This document shows positions 8,796-15,625 of a stretch of 33,710 nucleotides of DNA, one piece after another. The notes beneath the pieces are model-generated. The model was not told where the DNA came from, ran no database searches, and saw nothing but the letters and a program-made list of their open reading frames with translations. Source of the stretch: Cellvibrionales bacterium (GTDB lineage: Bacteria; Pseudomonadota; Gammaproteobacteria; Pseudomonadales; Porticoccaceae). Location of the stretch: the NCBI GenBank assembly GCA_002746135.1, contig NVWE01000006.1, positions 43,498 through 77,207 on the forward strand, given 5' to 3'. Position numbers and translations under genes: made by a program. Position 1 is the stretch's first letter. Every line of letters starts with the position of its first letter.

Positions 8796-9123
8796 TTATG
8801 AACCTGTGCTCTCTCGCCTAAAGACCTTCCCACACACTGGCATTTTACGGGAACCATGCGCCTGAATCAGCTGCTCACCCTGAATATGTCTTTTCACTCG
8901 TGCATCAGGAAGTACCCTGCCGTTGCGAGTACTGAGCTGCGTCAAATCAGCAGATGGCGACTTGAAAGCCAGGCAGGCAGGGCCATCCATGACAGGAAAA
9001 ACAGTAACTCATATAGAGATCTCCACCCCAGTCAACAGTAGAGCTATCCTCTGCAGCCGCCTGCCCAACAGTGGGAAGCATGAACAGAGCAACAACGAGT
9101 GAAATACCAACACGGATTTGTAA
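8796..9123 (-). pseudogene. Decayed c-type cytochrome gene
   Basis: Read from 9123 leftward, one frame gives a signal peptide (IRVGISLVVALFMLPTVGQA followed by AA), then DWGGDLYMSY and the heme-binding motif C-F-S-C-H (codons 9003-8989). It hits a stop at about 8949. Immediately after the heme histidine, the frame starting at 8990 continues as a typical cytochrome c553-like body: F-K-S-P-S-A-D-L-T, then L-S-T-R-N-G-R, then a distal S-R-K-M-P-V-C-G-K-V-F with the likely axial Met. The gene is thus split by a short deletion and frameshift just after C-x-x-C-H. No ATG precedes the signal peptide, the usual MPVWG is MPVCG, and the C-terminal helix is missing or scrambled. It begins 18 bp after the stop of the ACAD-fold gene on the same strand, so it was probably the last gene of that operon. 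Its lost role would have been periplasmic electron transfer. Confidence 0.75.
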
Positions 9124-9141
9124 TTACAAACGCCAAGACAA

Positions 9142-10299
9142 TTAGAATGCCGCTTCCAGTGGATCGCCACCCAGCATCACTAATCCGGCAGAGTGATGAA
9201 AGCTACGGCGTGCATCAATCGCGGACACGACGGCATGAATATTTGCCAGACATCGTTCCAATGCATGCCCCTCCATAAAGGCTGCACTAGAACCTTTGGT
9301 ATAAAGCAGACTAACCATTTCTCGCGCCACATCACCCGCATAAAAAGCAGACGAATACATTTCAGCTTTTAAGGCATTCGGAATAGCTTCACCATTTTTC
9401 AGCTTTTCCCAAACCTTATCAAAGGCCTCAAGAGAGCCCGCACGTATCCCCCGCAAAGCGGCGCTTGCATTAGCAAGAGCCAGTTGAGTTTCCGTTTGAT
9501 CGCGAAACGTCTTACCCGTTCTCGTTGACACCTTGGCTTTAATTTCTTCACAGGCCGACTCAATAGCACCCTGTAATACACCAACTGCAGCCGCCGCAAA
9601 AATAGGCAAGGTCAACAAGGAGGCGGGGCAGCGGAAGAGAGGTCGGTCAATTAGTGTTGTACTGCTGGGGGAGTGAGCCAGCACTTCGGAAACAAACACA
9701 TCTTTCGCGGTGGCCTGATTACTGCCCGTGCCGCGCATGGCGGCAGCGTGCTGCCAGGTCAACTTAATATCCAGTTGCTCAGTAGGCACTAAAAACATAC
9801 GCACATCGGGGCGACCATTTTCTAACATGCGCGGCTTATCACCTTCCTGCACGATGCCCGCCAAAGCACACCAGAGAGAGTCATTACAGCCTGTTACTAC
9901 CGGCCACATACCATTGAGCTTATAACCACCATCAACTGGCGTCGCCTTTGCCAGGGCAACGGCTGAAAAACCAAAGTTCCTGTCCGGCTCAACGAACAAG
10001 GCATTGCGCTCCGCTTCAGGCAGAGCAGCCGCAAACAAGCAAGGCGCCATTGAGTTAACGATATACCAACCGACCGCAGGGTCTGCAGCACTAATCGCAA
10101 CAGTGGCGCGAAAGGCATCTGAAGGCGTAAGCTCAAGTCCACCAACCTCTTTGGGCGCAAACATCCTGAACATGCCGGCTTTACCAGCGGCACTCACGAC
10201 TTCGCTATTCAGCTGCGCATTGACCTCCCCCTCACGGCGGTGCTTTGCAATTAAAGGCTGTAAATCTATCGCGATTTCTTCAATGGTTTTATTCGTCAT
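9142..10299 (-). CDS. ACAD-fold flavin-dependent monooxygenase (HsaA/HpaH-like)
   Basis: A 385-residue protein of the group D flavin monooxygenase type. It has an N-terminal helical domain, a middle domain opened by DGGYKLNGMWPVVTGC (residues 123-138), and a C-terminal helical bundle ending with DARRSFHHSAGL (362-373). The G-x-W-x-x-x-x-G-C signature and the terminal R-R-S-F-H-H are seen in phenol/HSA hydroxylases and indole-acetate-type monooxygenases rather than in acyl-CoA dehydrogenases. Such enzymes need a flavin reductase partner, not found here. It is 29 bp downstream of an amidohydrolase and is followed by a decayed cytochrome c. It differs strongly from the other ACAD-fold monooxygenase at 4181-5395, so the two are not recent duplicates. 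The substrate, possibly aromatic or cyclic, is unknown. Confidence 0.8.
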   Translation of the reverse strand: MTNKTIEEIAIDLQPLIAKHRREGEVNAQLNSEVVSAAGKAGMFRMFAPKEVGGLELTPSDAFRATVAISAADPAVGWYIVNSMAPCLFAAALPEAERNALFVEPDRNFGFSAVALAKATPVDGGYKLNGMWPVVTGCNDSLWCALAGIVQEGDKPRMLENGRPDVRMFLVPTEQLDIKLTWQHAAAMRGTGSNQATAKDVFVSEVLAHSPSSTTLIDRPLFRCPASLLTLPIFAAAAVGVLQGAIESACEEIKAKVSTRTGKTFRDQTETQLALANASAALRGIRAGSLEAFDKVWEKLKNGEAIPNALKAEMYSSAFYAGDVAREMVSLLYTKGSSAAFMEGHALERCLANIHAVVSAIDARRSFHHSAGLVMLGGDPLEAAF

Positions 10300-10328
10300 T
10301 TGTTTATCTCTTATGAGTTAATACAGGT

Positions 10329-11474
10329 TTATAAATTAAATAAATGTCTGGCATTTTCACCCAGTACTGCTCGCTGTAAGTGCTCAGGTAAGTGGCTAAC
10401 ACTCTGGGCAATATGCCCCGGCGCTTCTAAATCGGCATCGATATGGGGAAAGTCGGAACCCCAGAGAATGCGATCTTCACCCACCAGTTCCAACATCGAA
10501 CCAATGGTGCGCTCCTCTGGTTCGGCGACAAACCACAGGTTGCGTCGAAAATAATCACTGGGTTTTTCCAGTTTTAAAGGCGTATCAAAGGTACTAAAGT
10601 GCTTGTATTTTGCATCCAGCCTGTCCATGGCATAAGCGGCCCAACCACAACCGGCCTCTATTGCCACCAGCTTTAATTTTGGGAATTTATCGAACAGACC
10701 ATCCATCACCATGGCCATACAGGCGGGCATCACCTGTGAGGTCGCACCGAGAGCAAAAGTAAAACTGCGGTTCGCCGGGGTGTCGTACCAATCGCCGACA
10801 AACCCAGTGACCAAACGTCGGGTGCGCACCACAACGTGTGTCAACAGCGGCACCCCCGCCTCTTCTATGCGCGCCCATAGAGGATCGAAGTAACCATCAG
10901 CAAAGGCCTTTCCATCAACCCGTTCCGGGGCCAAAAACACGCCTTTAAAACCCTGTTTAAGCCTTAACTCCAGCTCTTTTACCGCCTCATCAATATCCCG
11001 CAAATTGAGGTGGGCGGCGATCACCAAACGTTCACGGTCAGCGGCCTGAAAATCATACACCCAGTTGTTATAAGCCCGGCAATAGGCGTTAGCAAGCTTG
11101 TTATCCGGCACATCCCAGAAAATCCCAATCGTTGGCAACACCAGCCCGGCGCTTAAACCCCATTGATCAAAATGCGCAATACGATCTGGCCCAAACATGC
11201 TGCCCGCTGGCGCACCGTCGAGATAGCTTAAGGTCGACGTGGGGTCAAAAGCTTTTTGGCGATCGAGTTCCGCACCACCCAATGCAGCCGTACAATTGGG
11301 CAATACAATTTCATTATCGACATAGAGTTGATCAATGCCCTGGGCATTTTTTTTAAATTTAATGGCCCGGTGTTTAAACTCAGCCTCGAGATAATTTTCC
11401 CACAAATCCGGCGGCTCAAGAATGTGCGCATCGGCATCAAATAGAAAAATATCATTTCTTATAGCCGTATTCAT
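10329..11474 (-). CDS. Amidohydrolase-2 family metal-dependent hydrolase/decarboxylase
   Basis: A 381-residue TIM-barrel enzyme. The opening FDADAHILEPPDLW gives the D-x-H metal pair at Asp15 and His17. His213 lies in LTHVV, Glu273 in AIEAGCGW, and Asp341 in WGSDFPH; together these form the expected amidohydrolase_2 metal site. The family includes ACMSD-type decarboxylases and C-C or ring hydrolases working on acids produced by ring cleavage. An AGAAGGAAG ribosome site precedes the ATG at 11474. A terminator lies upstream, so this gene and the following monooxygenase probably have their own promoter (see 11499-11527). Decarboxylation versus hydrolysis cannot be distinguished from sequence. 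Confidence 0.85.
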   Translation of the reverse strand: MNTAIRNDIFLFDADAHILEPPDLWENYLEAEFKHRAIKFKKNAQGIDQLYVDNEIVLPNCTAALGGAELDRQKAFDPTSTLSYLDGAPAGSMFGPDRIAHFDQWGLSAGLVLPTIGIFWDVPDNKLANAYCRAYNNWVYDFQAADRERLVIAAHLNLRDIDEAVKELELRLKQGFKGVFLAPERVDGKAFADGYFDPLWARIEEAGVPLLTHVVVRTRRLVTGFVGDWYDTPANRSFTFALGATSQVMPACMAMVMDGLFDKFPKLKLVAIEAGCGWAAYAMDRLDAKYKHFSTFDTPLKLEKPSDYFRRNLWFVAEPEERTIGSMLELVGEDRILWGSDFPHIDADLEAPGHIAQSVSHLPEHLQRAVLGENARHLFNL

Positions 11475-11498
11475 TGCGCTTCCTTCTTCTTTATTATT

Positions 11499-11527
11499 TT
11501 TATAAAAATTTATTATCGTAAGTAGAA
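11499..11527 (-). promoter_or_regulatory. Possible sigma-70-like promoter for the amidohydrolase/monooxygenase pair
   Basis: On the minus strand TATAAA (11504-11499) is preceded by a 17-base spacer and TTCTAC (11527-11522). The -10 matches five of six consensus bases, the -35 only two. The position is sensible: after the terminator of the upstream unit and about 25 bp before the start codon. Confidence 0.3.
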
Positions 11528-11546
11528 CGCTCTAGCGGTGTAAGGT

Positions 11547-11585
11547 GAAAAAACCCCACAACAAAGTAGATTGTAGGGTTTTCTC
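11547..11585 (-). terminator. Imperfect hairpin terminator after the amidohydrolase-3 pseudogene
   Basis: The arms GAAAAAACCCCACAA (11547-11561) and TTGTAGGGTTTTCTC (11571-11585) pair with two mismatches around a nine-base loop. On the minus strand the stem runs into a T-rich tract. It closes the transcript of the broken amidohydrolase gene. Confidence 0.65.
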
Positions 11586-11610
11586 AACAATAGATGACAA
11601 ACTTTAAAAA

Positions 11611-13106
11611 CTAAGCCCGAGCACCTTCAGGGCTACCACGCAGTATCCTGCCCGGCAGCGTATCATTGGCAGGATTTAGCTGGTCGACATTATTCATCCG
11701 CAGTACAACACCGTTAACAATTACAGCATCAATACCACTTGCCTCGGAAATAAGACGGTCTGCACCATCGGGTAAATCATTCACCCGCTGTAGATCGCCC
11801 GCACCGACGGTGTCAGCAGCGAGACCAATATCCAGACGACCATAATCAATAATATTAATAACACCGGCCACCCGTGATGCGAGCATCCAGATGGCGCGCT
11901 CTAGCTCTATGGCCCCCTTATCGCGCACCCAATGGCCCAGTAGGTAAGTGGCATAGCAGGAATCGCACAACTGGCTGGCGTGCGCCCCACCATCGGAAAG
12001 ACCAATCACAGTATTCAGGTCTTTCAGTAATTTTTCGACTTCCACTTCGTCGTAACTACCAATTGGGCTGCGAATACGTAAGCCAAGGTCACTATCGAGC
12101 GCCATATTCAATAAAGTATCAACCGGATCCTCACCACGACTTTTAGCGAGGTTGAATAACTTCTGCTCTTTCAACGAAGGATCAACAGGGTATTCAGAAA
12201 TCACCGTATCATGCTAGCCACCGAGTACAACAAATTTACCGGTTAACACTTCGGCTTTAAAGTTGGCCCGAAATTCAGGGTCAGCATAGAGTTTTTTACA
12301 GCCTTCAATATCAGCTGCTGAAACAGGCTTGAACGCTTCCATACTTTCGAAGAGGAAAGGCGCTTTCATATTCATATCAAAGCTGAGTGAACGAGGACTG
12401 ACCTGAGGGAAAACACGAGCACCCGCTGCATTGATTTCAGCTGAACGGGAAAATTGATCGTGCAGCACATCGGTACCAATGGTCGATTGAATAATGCCCT
12501 GCTTTTCTTCACCGATGACTTTAACGATCTCAAGAATTTCATCTTTGTAATTCGCCAGCCGACTAGGCACGGGTTTACCGCCAGCACCAATGTGGGTCGA
12601 TGCTTTAGATGTCGCAAAACCAATTGCTCCGGCCTTCAGTGCATCGCGAACGATTTCGCGCATTTGCTTCACTTCTTCAGGCGTCGCCTCACGCTCGGTG
12701 GAAGCATCACCCATCACATAAAGCCGGGTGGGTGTGTGGCCAATCAATGCTCCGACATTAATACCGACACCAATATTCTCAAGGGTTTGCATATACTCGG
12801 GAAAGGTTTCGAAGGGCCATTCTTTGCCCAAACCCGCAATTACCCAACAACACTGTGGTGACACCGTGCCAGGGAGAGCTCGTCATCATTTGATCCCACA
12901 GCACTTGCGCATCATAGTGGGTGTGGTTGTCGATAAAGCCAGGGCAGACAATTTTACCCGCAGCATCGATGGTTTTTTTTCGCGCTACCTGGGGCATCGC
13001 CCACAGCCACTATTTTGCCGTCGACAATACCGACATCACCTTTGTAGCGCGGCGTATTCGTACCGTCAACAATGGTGCTGCCGCTAATTTTCAGGTCGTA
13101 CTCCAC
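11611..13106 (-). pseudogene. Broken N-acyl-D-amino-acid deacylase-like amidohydrolase (amidohydrolase-3 family)
   Basis: The likely start is GTG at 13106, six bases after AAGGTG, giving MEYDLKISGSTIVDGT as in the family. Three lesions follow. First, an extra base in an A8 run (T's at 12973-12980) shifts the frame after GDAPGSAKK; the next frame continues [20 protein letters not shown] with the metal-binding H-T-H. Second, after LGNCGFG (about 12830) the frame shifts again into [16 protein letters not shown], and about 30 codons usually found between these blocks are missing. Third, an in-frame TAG at 12214-12216 interrupts VVLGG-stop-HDTVISEYP, at a position where Trp (TGG) is commonly found. 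The C-terminal metal-site segment GLSDGGAHAS is still legible. Total span equals about 498 codons against roughly 570-590 for intact relatives (recalled). It lies between two intact amidohydrolase-2 genes. Confidence 0.85.
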
Positions 13107-13128
13107 AACCTTCACCTTATTTTTAAGC

Positions 13129-13163
13129 AAAAAAAACCCGGCGCCATTAACACCGGGTTTTTT
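13129..13163. terminator. Bidirectional-looking intrinsic terminator after the 13188-14333 amidohydrolase
   Basis: The arms AAAAAACCCGG (13131-13141) and CCGGGTTTTTT (13153-13163) are exact complements with an 11-base loop. On the minus strand a run of eight T's (plus A's at 13129-13136) follows the GC stem, as in a good rho-independent terminator. It separates the intact amidohydrolase from the pseudogene downstream. Confidence 0.85.
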
Positions 13164-13187
13164 ATTTACATCAGAGTATCAATGCTC

Positions 13188-14333
13188 TTATGCCGGAATT
13201 TTATCAACCGGCAAGTTGTAACACTCAATGATGTTCTCTCGCATAATCCAGCGCGCCTGCTCAGCGCTCAAGCCGCTGGCATGCTTCGCCACCAACTCCT
13301 GAGACCAGGGCCATGTGGCATCACTGTGAGGGAAATCATTGGCCCAAACCAATTTTTTCGGATTCATCAAGTTAGTCACGTTAAAGGCCACCCAGTCATC
13401 CTGGAAAGTCAACCATACGTGATCGTTGAGGTAGTCACTGGGCATTTTTTCCAGATCCTTACCACCGCCCAGCCACAAACCATGACGCTCGTAGGCGTGA
13501 TCCATGCGGTAAGCATAGTGAGGCAGCCAACCGGCATCCGCTTCAGCCGCAATAAACTTCAGCGTGGGGTGACGATCAAAAATACCACCGAGAACAAACA
13601 GACCCATCACATCCTGTACACCACGAATGATGTTAAGGAAGCCATTAATTTTGTTACCACGGGCTTCGAGGATTTCGTCAACCGATCCGCCTTTAGAGGT
13701 GAGGATATGGAAAGACAAGGGCATTTCAAGCTCAGCCGCACAGGCCCACAGATCATCATACATGGGGTGATCATAGTCTTCGTGTTGGGGGTTGCCGGGC
13801 ATCATAATGCCGACAAAACCCTTTTTCTTGGCATCTTCAATATCTTTAATGGACTGCTCAACGGTCTCACAAGCCGTTTGGCCCAAACCGAACAAACGAC
13901 CTTCAGGGGCATCTGAGACATAGCTTTGCAGCCATTCGTTGTAAGCGTGGAAACAGGCCGTTTTATAGGCAAAATCTTTATGGTTACACAACGCCATACC
14001 GACCGATGGATAGATGATTTCAGCAACCACACCATCGCGATCCTGATCAGCAACGCGACAACTTGCATCCCAACCACTGCGATGCAGAGATTCGAAAGTA
14101 GCGCCTTCGCGACAGTCAGCCAGTTCCTGAGGTGTTAAACCCGCAGCTGCAACCAGACCCAAAGGAATAGTGGACTTCATACCAGGGATGACATAAATAT
14201 CGTTACCCAAAGCATCGCGCTCAATAGTAGGCGCTCTGTCCCTGAATTTAGGGTCAATGTATTTGCTATAACAATCTGCAGGCTCAACAATGTGAGAATC
14301 CGCAGAAATAAAACCGAAATCAAAGCTACTCAT
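13188..14333 (-). CDS. Amidohydrolase-2 family metal-dependent hydrolase/decarboxylase
   Basis: A 381-residue TIM-barrel enzyme of the same family and length as the product of 10329-11474 but well diverged from it. The N-terminus ISADSHIVEP gives Asp12 and His14. His209 lies in LSFHILT, Glu264 in AAEADAGW, and Asp333 in WANDFPHSDATWPWS, a variant of the amidohydrolase_2 signature in which a T-W-P segment follows the metal Asp. All expected metal ligands are present. Probable role: hydrolysis or decarboxylation of a cyclic or ring-cleavage acid in the cytoplasm. It is transcribed leftward with a strong terminator after it, and two inverted repeats lie 100-200 bp upstream, so it may be individually regulated. 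Exact substrate unknown. Confidence 0.86.
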   Translation of the reverse strand: MSSFDFGFISADSHIVEPADCYSKYIDPKFRDRAPTIERDALGNDIYVIPGMKSTIPLGLVAAAGLTPQELADCREGATFESLHRSGWDASCRVADQDRDGVVAEIIYPSVGMALCNHKDFAYKTACFHAYNEWLQSYVSDAPEGRLFGLGQTACETVEQSIKDIEDAKKKGFVGIMMPGNPQHEDYDHPMYDDLWACAAELEMPLSFHILTSKGGSVDEILEARGNKINGFLNIIRGVQDVMGLFVLGGIFDRHPTLKFIAAEADAGWLPHYAYRMDHAYERHGLWLGGGKDLEKMPSDYLNDHVWLTFQDDWVAFNVTNLMNPKKLVWANDFPHSDATWPWSQELVAKHASGLSAEQARWIMRENIIECYNLPVDKIPA

Positions 14334-14431
14334 AGTCTCTTACTCCGCTCCATCAATAGAATAGTGAAAAGTTGATGTTAAGAAACAGCCCACTTCAATG
14401 TCCGCCAGAGGGCGAATTTGACACCGAAGAG

Positions 14432-14466
14432 GTGACTCTCGTTACCATGGAGGCAATGAGAGTTAC
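14432..14466. repeat. Near-perfect inverted repeat upstream of the amidohydrolase
   Basis: GTGACTCTC (14432-14440) and GAGAGTTAC (14458-14466) are complementary at eight of nine positions with a 17-base spacer, about 100 bp upstream of the amidohydrolase start. The arm length and centre-to-centre spacing would suit a dimeric regulator. No regulator gene is present in the window. Confidence 0.4.
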
Positions 14467-14495
14467 CAACTGTTAACCTAGCAGTATTAAGCAGG

Positions 14496-14533
14496 GTGTT
14501 GACATAAATTGCAAGCGTGATTTATGTCAACAC
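14496..14533. repeat. 14-bp perfect inverted repeat, possible operator or hairpin
   Basis: GTGTTGACATAAAT (14496-14509) and ATTTATGTCAACAC (14520-14533) are exact complements with a 10-base spacer. Both arms contain TTGACA on their own strand, so a -35-like hexamer points inward from each side. It lies 163 bp upstream of the amidohydrolase start and 28 bp from the MITE-like element. With no T-run on either side, an operator fits better than a terminator. Confidence 0.55.
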
Positions 14534-14560
14534 TGACCCTTTCGCTAGAAACAGTTCTTA

Positions 14561-14772
14561 GCAGGTTGTTGAAACTCGCTGAGTCGAGCCAGATACAAGG
14601 CAAAATTTAGCGAACAAGTAGCGTTCATCTCATGAGCCTTGATTTATGGTACTGAAGATATAAGCAGAGCCTGCCCCACGAAGTGCTTTGGGTACATTGA
14701 GTTTAGTTTTCCTCTCCCCCTTGAGGGGTGAACGCCGTAGATGGCCGAGTCAGTAGAGTTTCAACAGCCTGC
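14561..14772. mobile_element. 212-bp MITE-like non-coding element
   Basis: The termini GCAGGTTGTTGAAACTC (14561-14577) and GAGTTTCAACAGCCTGC (14756-14772) are inverted repeats matching at 16 of 17 positions. The interior has no reading frame and includes a small hairpin (CCCC-TTGA-GGGG near 14717-14728). Similar GCAGG-T/C-TGTTGAAA ends are familiar to me from dispersed non-autonomous repeats in marine gammaproteobacteria. No clear target-site duplication was found. The right end lies only eight bases from the stop codon of the SDR gene at 14781. Confidence 0.6.
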
Positions 14773-14780
14773 CAGAGGTG

Positions 14781-15545
14781 CTAACAGGCGACAGCACCGC
14801 CATCGACAACCATAGGGTGGCCGGTGACGAAGGAGGCCTGGTCGGAGCACAGCCACACAGCAGCTTCGCCAATTTCTGTCGGCACACCGAAACGACCGAT
14901 GGGCTCAAAACCGAGCATCGCTGCTTCCATTTGAGGCTTGGCTTCAAACATACGCTCCAGCATTGGCGTGCGAACTACCCCCGGACAAACCGCATTAACA
15001 CGGATATTTTTGGTGCCATATTCCAGCGCGGCGGTCTTGGTCAAACCCAATACCCCGTGTTTCGCGGCGACATAAGCACCAGCATTTTTCGAACCCACCA
15101 GGCCAGCAACCGAAGCCGTACTAACAATAGCACCGGCACTTTTCTGCTCAAGAAACTGGCGTATTTGATATTTAAGGCAGAGGAATACGCCTTTTAGATT
15201 GACGTTATAATTAAGATCAAAGTTATCTTCGGTGCACTCGTGAATTCGCGTCCAGTCACCTTCGACACCGGCATTGTTATAGGCGCAATCGAGACGCCCG
15301 TAGGTAGCGACTACCTGTTTTATCAGGTTTTCGACATCCGCCGCTTTAGAGACATCACAGCGTACAAACACGGCTTCACCTCCAACTTGCTGAATGAGTT
15401 TGACCGTCTCCTGGCCATTTTCTTCCTGCAGGTCAGAGACCACAACTGTAGCACCCTCACGCGCAAATATTTGTGCGGCAGCGCGGCCAATGCCTCCGGC
15501 AGCACCCGTGACAACAGCAATTTTACCTTCAACGATTCCAGACAT
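14781..15545 (-). CDS. Classical SDR oxidoreductase
   Basis: A 254-residue classical SDR. TGAAGGIG is at residues 13-20, Asp38 at the end of beta-2 favours NAD, and NNAG is at 90-93. Asn116, Ser145, Tyr158 and Lys162 (YVAAK) are the catalytic set. PG-V-V-R-T-P-M and the C-terminal LCSDQASFVTGHPMVVDGG are typical of the glucose/cyclohexanol-type cP1-like SDRs. AAGGAG six bases before the ATG is a strong ribosome site. It follows a closely related SDR on the same strand after 65 bp; both share YNNAGVEG/FNNAGIEG, CTE-x-NFDLN and the LCSDQASFVTGH ending, so they are duplicates. They belong to a different SDR branch from the HSD10-like triplet. Substrate unknown, probably a ring or chain alcohol. 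Confidence 0.87.
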   Translation of the reverse strand: MSGIVEGKIAVVTGAAGGIGRAAAQIFAREGATVVVSDLQEENGQETVKLIQQVGGEAVFVRCDVSKAADVENLIKQVVATYGRLDCAYNNAGVEGDWTRIHECTEDNFDLNYNVNLKGVFLCLKYQIRQFLEQKSAGAIVSTASVAGLVGSKNAGAYVAAKHGVLGLTKTAALEYGTKNIRVNAVCPGVVRTPMLERMFEAKPQMEAAMLGFEPIGRFGVPTEIGEAAVWLCSDQASFVTGHPMVVDGGAVAC

Positions 15546-15564
15546 TTTCTTCTCCTTTTTAAAT

Positions 15565-15625
15565 GAAAACTATTTATTGAGCGAAACTATTTCTATTGGG
15601 GAAAACTTTTTTATTGAGCAAAACT
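15565..15625. repeat. Short imperfect direct repeat duplicating the 3' end of the upstream SDR gene
   Basis: Positions 15565-15588 and 15601-15625 share GAAAACT-A/T-TTTATTGAGC-G/A-AAACT with a one-base length difference. The right copy holds the last codons and stop of the SDR gene at 15611. The left copy would read Ser-Phe-Ala-Gln-stop in the same sense, an echo of that gene's C-terminus left in the intergenic space. Confidence 0.6.

Noticed and set aside
8796-8990. A 64-codon stand-alone gene
   Set aside because: Its start ATG overlaps the heme-motif codons of another frame and its sequence is the middle and end of a cytochrome c; better explained as part of a frameshifted pseudogene.
12921-13916. 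A 331-codon open frame on the plus strand
   Set aside because: It runs antisense across the intact amidohydrolase and the start of the pseudogene, has no family signature or ribosome site, and crosses a strong terminator. It is a shadow of the minus-strand genes.
14561-14772. A complete insertion sequence
   Set aside because: No transposase frame inside and no clear target-site duplication; at most a non-autonomous element.
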